Positions 1-7,348 of a stretch of DNA of 11,089 bases are shown here, piece by piece. The translations under genes and the position numbers were made by a program. How positions within the stretch are numbered: position 1 is the stretch's first letter; every line of letters begins with the position of its first letter. Origin of the DNA: Betaproteobacteria bacterium (GTDB lineage Bacteria > Pseudomonadota > Gammaproteobacteria > Burkholderiales > SG8-39); NCBI GenBank assembly GCA_007280315.1, contig QYQC01000117.1, positions 1 through 11,089 on the forward strand, read 5' to 3'. The notes under the pieces were generated by a model. The model did no database searches. It saw only the letters and a program-made list of their open reading frames with translations, and was not told the DNA's origin.

Positions 1-110
1 ATTGATCCGAGCGCCCGTTCCACTAGGTCCTGGACCGTATCGCCTGACGGCTGCGACTGCCAACCGTGGAAATGGCTGCCGTCGTACTCGATGCCGATAG
101 CGATTTTCAT
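1..110 (-). CDS. truA: tRNA pseudouridine(38-40) synthase TruA, N-terminal fragment (runs off the left edge)
   Basis: TruA converts uridines 38-40 of the anticodon arm of many tRNAs to pseudouridine in the cytoplasm. Only the first 36 codons are in the window. They read MKIAIGIEYDGSHFHGWQSQ followed by a segment starting PSGDTVQDL. The K-I-A-x-G-I-E-Y-D-G-S-x-x-x-G-W-Q core is the characteristic TruA N-terminus, in the first strand of the RNA-binding fold. The catalytic aspartate region lies outside the window. The ATG at 110-108 is the natural start because family homology begins immediately. No clear Shine-Dalgarno precedes it. The nearest G-rich run is in the 3' arm of the upstream hairpin, 17 bases away. 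It follows fimV on the same strand, a common betaproteobacterial order in which trp genes often come next. Identity is confident despite the short fragment. Confidence 0.9.
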   Translation of the reverse strand, partial: MKIAIGIEYDGSHFHGWQSQPSGDTVQDLVERALGS

Positions 111-118
111 GGTTTCAT

Positions 119-148
119 AAAGCAAAACCCCGGGACAGGCCCGGGGTT
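119..148 (-). terminator. Intrinsic terminator-like hairpin after fimV
   Basis: Read on the minus strand, a perfect 9-bp stem (AACCCCGGG / CCCGGGGTT, plus coordinates 140-148 and 126-134) with a 5-base loop is followed by TTTTGCTTT. It begins 19 bases past the fimV stop, the normal place for a factor-independent terminator. The T tract is interrupted by GC, and the truA start codon lies only 9 bases beyond it, so termination may be partial or truA may depend on readthrough. Confidence 0.7.
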
Positions 149-167
149 GGTTCGAATTGCGGCAGCT

Positions 168-2777
168 TCAACCCAGGGCGGCCAGCATGGTCTGTGCCTG
201 CTGCTGCTGGGCCGCGTCACCTTCTTTTAGCACCTCGTTAAGCAACTCGCGCGATCCGTCCTTGTCGCCCATCTCCTGGTAGGCTTTGGCCAGGTCGAGT
301 TTGGTCGCTACCTCCTGCCAGTGCGCGTCGGGCGCTGGCGCTGCCTCGCCCGGCGCGCCGAGGTCGAGGCTGATCGCCGACAGGTCCAGCGGCGCCGCGG
401 GCGCTTGTTCCGTTTCTGCCGGCAGATCCAGATTGAAATCGAAATCGATACTCGCACCGTCGGCCGCAGCCACCGGTGCTTGCAGCGCTGCCGCCGCGGG
501 TTCTGCCGCAGCACCAGACGCCGGCAGTTCGAAATCGAAATCTATGGACGCAGCCGCTTCGGCCGGAGCCTCCACTTCGCTGGCCGCCGCTGCTGGTGTG
601 TCACCCGCTGCCGCATTGGTCTGGCCCTCCGGTGCCTTCTCCGCCTCGCCCAAGTCAAGATCGAACCCGAGATCGCCGGTGACGTCAGTCGCTGGCGCGG
701 CGGCGCCTGGTTCAGGTTCGCTCAGCCCCAGATCAAAATCCAGTTCCGGCGAAGCTTGCGTTTCTCCGCCCATGTCCAGCACGATATCCGGCGTTGCTTC
801 CGCGCCGGAGACCACCTGGGTATCGGTAACCGCCAGATCTGTGCCATCACCAGACTTACCGCTATACAGCGGATTGCCAGGATCAAGCTGTGCACCTAGC
901 GAGACAGCCTTGTTCCACTCCATGCCATCGCCATTGGTAGCGGCATGAATCTCAGCCGCCTGCGCCTCGAATGCCTTGGTATCTTTTCGATTGGCGTAGA
1001 TTTCCAGCAATTTGGCGCGAATCGGCAGGCGCGACGGGTTCTTCGCCAGCGCTTCCTTGAGAATTTCCTCCGCCTGTGTGTCCCTGCCATAAGCCATATA
1101 GACGTCAGCTTCGGCTATGGGGTCGACCTCCTCCGTATCCATCGCGGCGACCGCACCACCCTGGCCGAATTCGCCCTGAATCTCGCTCGGACCGGTGTCG
1201 ACCTTGGCGCCTCCGGCTGCACCGAACACGGAATCGCTCGCCAGGTCGGGCGTAGCCATTACACTGCTTTCCATGCTCTGCAGCGACTTCTTGCGCCGCC
1301 ACGCGTAATAGCCATAACCGGCAAATAGAAGCAGGAGGAATCCACCGCCGCCGTAGAGTGCCAACTCGTTCCCGAGGATTTCGTCAATCAGGCTTGTCTC
1401 AGGCGGAGGTGGCGGCGCTACCACCTTGGGCGCCGGTTTCGGCGCCGGTTTTGGAGCTACGGCCGGGGGCGTAACCTTGGGCGGAGCTTCGACCGATGCC
1501 GGCGCAGGCGTCTTAGCGGCGTCTGGCGCTTTCACCGCTTCGGCGCCCTTGGCCGGCTCCGGCGCTTTTACGGGTGCCGGTGCTTTTGCCGTTTCAACGG
1601 CTTTGGCGGCCTGACCCTGCATCTGCGCCCCAGTCTGGCTCTTGAGCTCGAGCAGCTTGCGCATGTCCTGCACGTTCTTTTCGAGCATGGCGATGCGCTC
1701 GTTCGCTTCCCTGAGCGCCTTCTCCTTGGCCAACAGATCTTCCTGTGCGACCGTTGCGCCACCCTTGGCGCCAGGCTTGCCCGGCTCCTGGGTTTTCGAA
1801 AGCCTGAGCTGGTCGGGTGTATCTTTGGCTGCTGCCGGCTTGTCCTCGACTCTGGCCGTGATCTTTCCACTTGCGCTTTGGCGGCGCTTGTCGGCCCGCT
1901 CCGGCGCGCCGGCCACAGCGGCGCCCAACTTGCGCCGGTACTCGTTGAATTCGGTACCCTGTGCCAATACCGTGCGCACTGCCTCATCCTGGTCGATTGA
2001 CGCCGCCGCGTCCGAGTCAGGAATATTCAGGATCTTTCCGGCGCGCATGCGGTTGATATTGTTATCGTCGAACGCATCGGCGTTGCTGCGGTACAACGCT
2101 ATCAACATCTGCTGCAGGCTGATGCCCGCCGATTTGTTGGCGGTGGCAATCTTGGTCAGCGTATCGCCGCGCTTGACCGTATAACTAGCGACCGCCTTCG
2201 GTGCCGCCTTCGGCGCCGGACTCGGCGCTGCTGCAGCGGGTGCTGCGGCAGCCGGGGTCCGCCCTGCGCCAGTCGCAGGTGCGACCGACGGAGGTTGCTT
2301 CGGCAATTCCACCGACTTGATTGCGGCGCTGCCGGTCACCGGCGCCGTCATTGCGGGCGCGGAAGGCGGGCCCTTGTATTCGGGCGGATCGAGCAGGAAC
2401 GTGTATTCACGCACCAGGCGACCGGTTGTCCAGTCGAGTTCCACCAACAGGTCAAGGAACGGTTCGTTCATTGGCTGGGTTGAACTGAGGACTACGACGT
2501 AACGATTCTCGCCGTGCTGCTGGATGCTGAACTTGACGGAAAGCAGCGCGCCGCTGTACTCGATATTGGCTTTACGAAACGCATCTGCGGAAGGCAGGCG
2601 TACGCTGAGATTGTCCGCCTCGCCCTTTTGCAAGGCGAGCAGCTCAATCTCGGCCTTTAGGGGTTGTCCCAAGCCGGAAAGTACAGTCAGCTTACCCAGC
2701 CCTGCTGCCGCGGCCAGCGACGGCAGCAACAGAAACGCCAACGCCAGCGCGCTTGTTTTGATGACGGATTTACGCAC
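168..2777 (-). CDS. fimV: FimV/HubP-family polar landmark and type IV pilus assembly protein
   Basis: An inner-membrane scaffold of 869 residues. Known relatives (Pseudomonas FimV, Vibrio HubP, Neisseria TspA) support type IV pilus assembly, twitching or polar organisation. Visible order: signal peptide 1-25 with an AAAA cleavage region; FimV N-terminal beta domain about 26-132 (GLGKLTVLSGLGQPLKAEIE); Pro/Ala linker; LysM-type peptidoglycan-binding domain about 198-252 (YTVKRGDTLTKIA); coiled coil about 345-378; Pro/Ala/Lys linker 390-460; one transmembrane helix about 473-493 followed by RRKK, placing the rest in the cytoplasm; TPR-like segment about 557-612; a low-complexity acidic region 660-810 with repeated FDFDL-type motifs; FimV C-terminal domain about 820-869. 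The start is GTG at 2777-2775, with AGGGG six bases upstream and the signal peptide beginning at once. A separate promoter is likely because 128 AT-rich bases separate it from asd. Function is by family; the cognate pilus genes are not in the window. Confidence 0.93.
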   Translation of the reverse strand: MRKSVIKTSALALAFLLLPSLAAAAGLGKLTVLSGLGQPLKAEIELLALQKGEADNLSVRLPSADAFRKANIEYSGALLSVKFSIQQHGENRYVVVLSSTQPMNEPFLDLLVELDWTTGRLVREYTFLLDPPEYKGPPSAPAMTAPVTGSAAIKSVELPKQPPSVAPATGAGRTPAAAAPAAAAPSPAPKAAPKAVASYTVKRGDTLTKIATANKSAGISLQQMLIALYRSNADAFDDNNINRMRAGKILNIPDSDAAASIDQDEAVRTVLAQGTEFNEYRRKLGAAVAGAPERADKRRQSASGKITARVEDKPAAAKDTPDQLRLSKTQEPGKPGAKGGATVAQEDLLAKEKALREANERIAMLEKNVQDMRKLLELKSQTGAQMQGQAAKAVETAKAPAPVKAPEPAKGAEAVKAPDAAKTPAPASVEAPPKVTPPAVAPKPAPKPAPKVVAPPPPPETSLIDEILGNELALYGGGGFLLLLFAGYGYYAWRRKKSLQSMESSVMATPDLASDSVFGAAGGAKVDTGPSEIQGEFGQGGAVAAMDTEEVDPIAEADVYMAYGRDTQAEEILKEALAKNPSRLPIRAKLLEIYANRKDTKAFEAQAAEIHAATNGDGMEWNKAVSLGAQLDPGNPLYSGKSGDGTDLAVTDTQVVSGAEATPDIVLDMGGETQASPELDFDLGLSEPEPGAAAPATDVTGDLGFDLDLGEAEKAPEGQTNAAAGDTPAAAASEVEAPAEAAASIDFDFELPASGAAAEPAAAALQAPVAAADGASIDFDFNLDLPAETEQAPAAPLDLSAISLDLGAPGEAAPAPDAHWQEVATKLDLAKAYQEMGDKDGSRELLNEVLKEGDAAQQQQAQTMLAALG

Positions 2778-2809
2778 CTTCCACCCCTGGAGACGTTTGT
2801 GGACTAACT

Positions 2810-2838
2810 AAATTAACATCATAGTCTTAGCCTTGCAA
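2810..2838 (-). promoter_or_regulatory. Candidate fimV promoter in the asd-fimV gap
   Basis: On the minus strand, TTGCAA (2838-2833) and TAATTT (2815-2810) are separated by exactly 17 bases. They lie about 32 bases upstream of the fimV GTG. The gap is clearly AT-richer than the surrounding genes. The -35 box overlaps a small dyad (TTAGC / GCTAA, seven-base loop), which could be an operator or coincidence. The -10 match is weak, so this is a candidate only. Confidence 0.35.
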
Positions 2839-2905
2839 GCTAATCTTTCTTGTGATGAAAGCGCCTCAAGACAGATATTTTTCAACCAAAAACCGCTTTC
2901 TTCTG

Positions 2906-4072
2906 CTAAGCGCCTGCCCCGACTCTGGCATTCTCCGGAGAAACGTTTGGCGTCGCAGCAATCCTATCTTCGGCCAGCAGGATCCGCAGCATGCGCCGCA
3001 ACGGTTCGGCCGCGCCCCATAGCAGCTGGTCACCGACTGTGAACGCGGACAGGTACTCCCCGCCCATGTTGAGCTTGCGTAACCGGCCCACCGGCACGCG
3101 CAGGCTGCCGGTAACCGCAGCGGGCGTAAGGTCGCGCATGCTGGCCGCGCGCGTGTTCGGAATCACGCTTACCCAGTCGTTGGCGCAGGCGAGAATCGCC
3201 TCGACTTCGGCCAGCGGCAGGTCACGCGTGAGCTTGATTGTGAGCGCCTGGCTGTGACAGCGCATGGCGCCGATGCGCACGCAAAGCCCGTCGATGGGAA
3301 TAGGTTGATGCTCGCAGCCGAGGATTTTGTTGCCCTCGGCCTGGCCCTTCCATTCTTCCCGGCTCTGGCCGTTTTCCATTTCCTTGTCGATCCATGGAAT
3401 CAGGCTGCCGGCGAGTGCTACGCCAAAGTGTTCCTTTGGCAACGTATCGCTGCGCAACGTATCCGCCACACGGCAGTCGATTTCCAGGATCGCTGATGCC
3501 GGATCGGCCAGCAGTTCCGCCACCGCGCCGTGTACCGTTCCCATCTGCGCAAGCAGTTCGCGCATATTCTGTGCGCCAGCGCCAGAAGCGGCCTGATAGG
3601 TCATGGCGCTCACCCACTCGACCAATCCCTCCTTGAACAGGCCATGCAACGCCATCAGCATCAGGCTGACGGTACAGTTGCCTCCGATGTAGTTCCTGAC
3701 GCCGCGCGCCAGCGCGTCGCGGATTACCTGCTGGTTCACCGGGTCGAGAATAATGATTGCGTCACTTTTCATTCGCAGCGCGGAGGCGGCGTCGATCCAG
3801 TAGCCGTTCCAGCCGGCAGCGCGCAGCTTCGGGTAGACATCGTTAGTGAAATCGCCACCCTGGCAGGTGAGAATCACCTCCATGCGCTTCAGGTCGGCGA
3901 TGGAATTTGCGTCTTTCAGCGGCTCTTTGCTCTCGCCGGGTCCCTTGCCGCCCACATTTGAAGTGGTGAAAAACACCGGATCGATATGCGCGAAATCACC
4001 TTCGGCGCGCATGCGCGCCAGCAGCACCGATCCGACCATTCCGCGCCAGCCAACAATGCCTACTTTCTTCAT
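2906..4072 (-). CDS. asd: Aspartate-semialdehyde dehydrogenase (Gram-negative Asd type)
   Basis: Cytoplasmic NADPH-dependent enzyme that reduces aspartyl phosphate to aspartate 4-semialdehyde, the branch point to lysine/diaminopimelate, threonine and methionine. Numbering from the ATG at 4081: the NADP loop GWRGMVGS is at 11-18 and the nucleophile is C136 in GGNCTVS. E243 (REEWKGQ), R269 and H276 (RCHSQALT) match the catalytic acid, substrate arginine and base of the E. coli enzyme. I prefer the second ATG (4072), giving 388 residues. It aligns with the usual MKxVG start and has GGGA eight bases and GAG four bases upstream, whereas the ATG at 4081 has only TTGGG directly against it. The protein carries about 20 residues beyond the typical ~367-residue length, at a variable C-terminus. 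It lies 24 bases after leuB (15 from the upstream ATG), so it is probably cotranscribed with leuCDB, a familiar betaproteobacterial arrangement. Confidence 0.95.
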   Translation of the reverse strand: MKKVGIVGWRGMVGSVLLARMRAEGDFAHIDPVFFTTSNVGGKGPGESKEPLKDANSIADLKRMEVILTCQGGDFTNDVYPKLRAAGWNGYWIDAASALRMKSDAIIILDPVNQQVIRDALARGVRNYIGGNCTVSLMLMALHGLFKEGLVEWVSAMTYQAASGAGAQNMRELLAQMGTVHGAVAELLADPASAILEIDCRVADTLRSDTLPKEHFGVALAGSLIPWIDKEMENGQSREEWKGQAEGNKILGCEHQPIPIDGLCVRIGAMRCHSQALTIKLTRDLPLAEVEAILACANDWVSVIPNTRAASMRDLTPAAVTGSLRVPVGRLRKLNMGGEYLSAFTVGDQLLWGAAEPLRRMLRILLAEDRIAATPNVSPENARVGAGA

Positions 4073-4096
4073 AACGCTCATCCCAAGAAAAACAAT

Positions 4097-5161
4097 TTAC
4101 AGCGCTGCCATCACGGCGTCGCCCATTTCCATCGTGCCCACCCGCTCGGTCCCGGGCTGATGGATATCCGCCGTCCGCAACCCGCTCGCCAATACCCTGG
4201 CCACGGCAGCTTCGATGCGCCCGGCCGCCTGATCCAGATTGAAACTGTAACGCAACATCATCGCCGCCGAAAGTATGGTTGCCAGCGGGTTTGCCAGATT
4301 CTTGCCGGCAATGTCCGGCGCCGAACCATGAATCGGCTCGTACAGCCCTTTATTGTTGGCATCGAGCGAAGCCGAAGGCAGCATGCCGATCGAACCAGTG
4401 AGCATCGACGCCTCGTCGGACAGGATGACACCGAATAAATTGCCGGTAACGATGACATCGAACTGTCTGGGATCGCGCAGCAACTGCATTGCCGCGTTGT
4501 CGACATACATGTGCGACAGCGTCACCTCCGGGTATTCCCGCGCCACCTCGGTCACTACCTCGCGCCACAACTGCGAGGTTTCGAGCACATTGCATTTATC
4601 GACCGAGCACAGTTTGTTCGTGCGCTTCATCGCCGCGCGGAAACCGGCATGCGCAATGCGCCGGATCTCGGATTCACTGTAACGCATCGTATCGAAGCCC
4701 TCGCGCTCGCCGTTCGCGAGCATGCGCACCCCGCGCGGCTGGCCGAAATACACGTCGCCGGTGAGTTCGCGCAGGATAAGAATATCCATGCCCGACACGA
4801 CCTCCGGACGCAGGCTCGAAGCATTCACCAGTTCGGGAAACACCTTGGCCGGTCGAAGATTGGCAAACAGACCCAACTCCTTGCGCAAGCCCAGAAGCGC
4901 CTGCTCCGGACGTTTGGCCCGCGGCAATTGGTCGTACTGCCAACCGCCAACGGCGCCGAACAGTATCGCGTCGGCGTTACGCGCCAGTTCCAGCGTCGCC
5001 GCTGGCAGCGGTTCGCCGGTCGCGTCGTAAGCGGCACCGCCCACGGGCGCCTGTTCCATTTCCAGTTTGAGGCCATCTTTCGCGAGCGCGCGCAGCAGCT
5101 TTACCGCCTGCGCGATGATTTCCGGACCGATGCCATCACCGGGGAGCACTGCGATTTTCAA
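4097..5161 (-). CDS. leuB: 3-isopropylmalate dehydrogenase with an Asp-to-Val change in the metal-binding motif
   Basis: NAD- and Mg/Mn-dependent oxidative decarboxylase of leucine synthesis, acting on the product of LeuCD. It has 354 residues, the usual length. Visible family features: GDGIGPEI 8-15; substrate arginines R93, R103 and R131; Y138 in GDVYFG; K189 in SVDKCNVLE; D221 in YVDNAAMQL; and the NAD-binding segment from YEPIHGSAPDIAGKN (274-288). The oddity is in NLFGVILSDEAS (241-252). The family has NLFGDILSDE, and the first Asp is a divalent-metal ligand (Asp241 in Thermus thermophilus IPMDH). Here it is V245, encoded GTC, while the second Asp (D249) is retained. The start is TTG at 5161-5159; an in-frame TGA four codons upstream excludes an earlier start, and no good Shine-Dalgarno is visible. 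It lies 22 bases after leuD. Identity is certain; catalytic competence is uncertain if the valine is real. Confidence 0.95.
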   Translation of the reverse strand: MKIAVLPGDGIGPEIIAQAVKLLRALAKDGLKLEMEQAPVGGAAYDATGEPLPAATLELARNADAILFGAVGGWQYDQLPRAKRPEQALLGLRKELGLFANLRPAKVFPELVNASSLRPEVVSGMDILILRELTGDVYFGQPRGVRMLANGEREGFDTMRYSESEIRRIAHAGFRAAMKRTNKLCSVDKCNVLETSQLWREVVTEVAREYPEVTLSHMYVDNAAMQLLRDPRQFDVIVTGNLFGVILSDEASMLTGSIGMLPSASLDANNKGLYEPIHGSAPDIAGKNLANPLATILSAAMMLRYSFNLDQAAGRIEAAVARVLASGLRTADIHQPGTERVGTMEMGDAVMAAL

Positions 5162-5183
5162 TTGATTTGCTCAGGAATTTTTC

Positions 5184-5825
5184 TTAACCGAATAACCATG
5201 GCTGCTCGATGCGACGGAGCGCCTCGAACGCGCGGATCTTGTCGGCCTGCTGCAGCGACAGACCGATGTCGTCGAAACCATTCAGCAGGCAATGCTTCCG
5301 ATGCGCATCGACCTCGAACGCGATCTGTGTTGAGCCATCAGCTGATATCACCAACTGCCGTTCCAGATCGATGGTCAGCTTGTAGCCGGGAAACGCATTC
5401 ACCTCATTGAATAAATGATCGACGCGCAATTCGCTGATCACGATCGGCAGAAAGCCGTTCTTGAAACAGTTGTTATAAAAAATGTCGGCGAAGGAAGGGG
5501 CGATCACCGCGCGAAAGCCATAATCCGCAAGCGCCCAGGGCGCGTGCTCGCGGCTCGATCCGCAGCCGAAGTTCTTGCGCGCGAGCAATATGCTCGCGCC
5601 CTTGTAGCGCGGCTGGTTCAGCACGAAATCCGGGTTGAGTGCGCGCTTGGTGTTATCCATACCCGGTTCCCCCACGCCCTGGTAGCGCCAGGCGTCAAAC
5701 AGGTTCGGGCCGAATCCGGAGCGCTTGATCGATTTCAGGAATTGCTTGGGGATGATCGCGTCCGTATCGACGTTGGCTCTATCCAGCGGCGCCACGATTC
5801 CGTTGAGCACGGTAAATTTTTCCAT
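5184..5825 (-). CDS. leuD: 3-isopropylmalate dehydratase small subunit
   Basis: Small subunit of isopropylmalate isomerase. It supplies the swivelling domain that completes the active site on LeuC, converting 2-isopropylmalate to 3-isopropylmalate in the cytoplasm. The protein has 213 residues. It starts MEKFTVLNGIVAPLDRANVDTDAIIPKQF, and the D-R-x-N-V-D-T-D-x-I-I-P motif is diagnostic. NFGCGSSREHAPWAL (85-99) is the substrate-recognition loop and FADIFYNNCFKNGFLPI (112-128) is also typical. The reading frame stays open to 5990 inside leuC, but family homology begins at the ATG at 5825, four bases after the leuC stop. No clear Shine-Dalgarno precedes it, so translational coupling to leuC is likely. 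Nothing looks truncated. Confidence 0.96.
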   Translation of the reverse strand: MEKFTVLNGIVAPLDRANVDTDAIIPKQFLKSIKRSGFGPNLFDAWRYQGVGEPGMDNTKRALNPDFVLNQPRYKGASILLARKNFGCGSSREHAPWALADYGFRAVIAPSFADIFYNNCFKNGFLPIVISELRVDHLFNEVNAFPGYKLTIDLERQLVISADGSTQIAFEVDAHRKHCLLNGFDDIGLSLQQADKIRAFEALRRIEQPWLFG

Positions 5826-5829
5826 GGTG

Positions 5830-7236
5830 TCAGCGCCAGGTTCGCACGTCGACAAAGTGCCCGGCGATCGCGGCCCCAGCCGCCATTTCCGGACTGACCA
5901 GATGGGTGCGGCCACCGGCGCCCTGGCGGCCTTCGAAATTTCTATTCGAGGTCGACGCGCAGCGCTCGCCCGGCTCGAGGCGGTCGGCATTCATGGCAAG
6001 GCACATGGAGCAGCCCGGCTCGCGCCACTCAAATCCGGATTCCCGGAACACGCGGTCGAGTCCTTCCTTTTCCGCCTGGGCTTTCACGAGGCCGGAGCCC
6101 GGTACCACCATCGCAAGCCGGATGCCGGGGGCGACGCGCTTGCCGCGCACTACCGCCGCGGCCGCGCGCAGATCTTCGATGCGCGAGTTGGTGCAGGAGC
6201 CGATGAACACCTTGTCCAGACGAATATCCTCGATGCGCATGTTCGGCTTCAGCCCCATGTAGACAAGCGCGCGTTCCATGCCCTCACGCCTGCCCGCATC
6301 TTTTTCCTTGTCCGGATCGGGTACGCGCGCGTCCACCGCTACCACCATTTCGGGCGAAGTACCCCAGGTGACCTGCGGCTTGAGTTCGCGCGCGTCCAGC
6401 CTGACCACGCGATCGAAGTGCGCGCCCGCCTCTGACACGAGCGTGCGCCAATAGGCCACTGCGCGGTTCCAGCTTTCACCGGTCGGCGCAAACGGCCGGC
6501 CCTTGAGATATGCAATCGTGATTTCGTCCACGGCCACCATGCCGGCACGGGCACCTGCCTCTATCGCCATATTGCACAGGGTCATGCGCCCTTCCATGCT
6601 CAGAGAGCGAATGCTGCTTCCTGCGAATTCGACGGCGCAGCCGGTTCCGCCGGCGGTGCCGATCTGGCTTATGACCGCGAGCGCGAGGTCCTTGGCACTG
6701 ACGCCACGTGCAATCGGGCCCTCCACTGCAACCAGCATGTTGTGCATTTTCTTCTGCACCAGACACTGTGTCGCCAGAACGTGCTCGACTTCCGATGTGC
6801 CGATGCCGTGCGCAAGGCAGGCAAACGCCCCATGGGTACTGGTGTGGGAATCGCCGCACACCACCGTCATGCCGGGGAGCGTCGCGCCCTGCTCCGGACC
6901 GATCACGTGCACGATGCCTTGGCGCTTGTCGAGAAACGGGAAATACGCCTTGGCGCCATACTCGCGCATGTTCGCGTCCAGGGTTTCAACCTGTAGGCGC
7001 GATATCGGGTCCTTGATGCCCTCGTTCCAGTCGGTAGTGGGCGTGTTGTGATCCGCCGTAGCCACAATGGAATCGACGCGCCAGGGTTTGCGTCCGGCCA
7101 GCCTCAGGCCTTCGAACGCCTGCGGGCTGGTGACTTCATGCACCAGATGGCGGTCGATATAGAGCAGCGCCGTGCCGTCGTCCTCCGAATGGACTACGTG
7201 GCTTGCCCAAAGTTTGTCGTACAAGGTCTGCGGCAT
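5830..7236 (-). CDS. leuC: 3-isopropylmalate dehydratase large subunit
   Basis: Aconitase-family [4Fe-4S] subunit of isopropylmalate isomerase, partner of LeuD. It has 468 residues, full family length. The N-terminus MPQTLYDKLWASHVV is typical. VCGDSHTSTHGAFACLAHGIGTSEVEHVLATQ (126-157) is the aconitase-family signature. The cluster cysteines are C348 (IGSCTNSR) and C409/C412 (PGCSMCLAMNAD). The C-terminal SNRNFEGRQG motif (430-439) is also present. The start is ATG 7236-7234, with a weak ribosome-binding region. It is the first gene of the probable leuC-leuD-leuB-asd unit, with a candidate promoter just upstream. Only about 20 bases of leader are possible between that promoter and the ATG, so there is no room for a leucine attenuator peptide downstream of it. 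Confidence 0.97.
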   Translation of the reverse strand: MPQTLYDKLWASHVVHSEDDGTALLYIDRHLVHEVTSPQAFEGLRLAGRKPWRVDSIVATADHNTPTTDWNEGIKDPISRLQVETLDANMREYGAKAYFPFLDKRQGIVHVIGPEQGATLPGMTVVCGDSHTSTHGAFACLAHGIGTSEVEHVLATQCLVQKKMHNMLVAVEGPIARGVSAKDLALAVISQIGTAGGTGCAVEFAGSSIRSLSMEGRMTLCNMAIEAGARAGMVAVDEITIAYLKGRPFAPTGESWNRAVAYWRTLVSEAGAHFDRVVRLDARELKPQVTWGTSPEMVVAVDARVPDPDKEKDAGRREGMERALVYMGLKPNMRIEDIRLDKVFIGSCTNSRIEDLRAAAAVVRGKRVAPGIRLAMVVPGSGLVKAQAEKEGLDRVFRESGFEWREPGCSMCLAMNADRLEPGERCASTSNRNFEGRQGAGGRTHLVSPEMAAGAAIAGHFVDVRTWR

Positions 7237-7264
7237 GATCTGTTATCGAACTGAGCGAAGTTGA

Positions 7265-7273
7265 ATTATGCCA
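7265..7273 (-). promoter_or_regulatory. Candidate extended -10 promoter for the leuCDB-asd unit
   Basis: On the minus strand TGGCATAAT (7273-7265) fits an extended -10 element (TGn plus a five-of-six match to TATAAT), about 29 bases upstream of the leuC ATG. No good -35 box lies 16-18 bases upstream. Instead the spacer holds a T6 tract flanked by a CCAC/GTGG dyad (7271-7274 and 7283-7286), which might bind a regulator. Predicted start of transcription is near 7258. Inferred from sequence match only. Confidence 0.42.
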
Positions 7274-7348
7274 CAAAAAACAGTGGTTTGGAGCGACCCG
7301 CCAAGCGAAAAACCGATATGCTGCGACGCGCAATCTCTGCTGCGGGAT

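Noticed and set aside
286..948. 220-residue plus-strand Ser/Ala-rich frame antisense to fimV
   Set aside because: Low-complexity composition mirrors the Ala/Pro/Asp-rich region of fimV on the other strand; no independent coding evidence.
1400..1640. Tandem-like nucleotide repeats (GGCGCCGG units)
   Set aside because: They encode the Ala-Pro-Lys linker of FimV; they are not a CRISPR or mobile-element repeat.
4511..5410. 299-residue plus-strand frame antisense to leuB and leuD
   Set aside because: It is a shadow across two well-recognised genes, and its translation matches no family I know.
5826..5990. 55-codon N-terminal extension of leuD inside leuC
   Set aside because: The extension is a shadow of the conserved leuC C-terminus. 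LeuD homology begins at the ATG at 5825.
7237..7348. Possible leucine attenuator or riboswitch before leuC
   Set aside because: I found no leucine-rich leader frame, no antiterminator/terminator pair and no terminator stem with a T tract in this gap.
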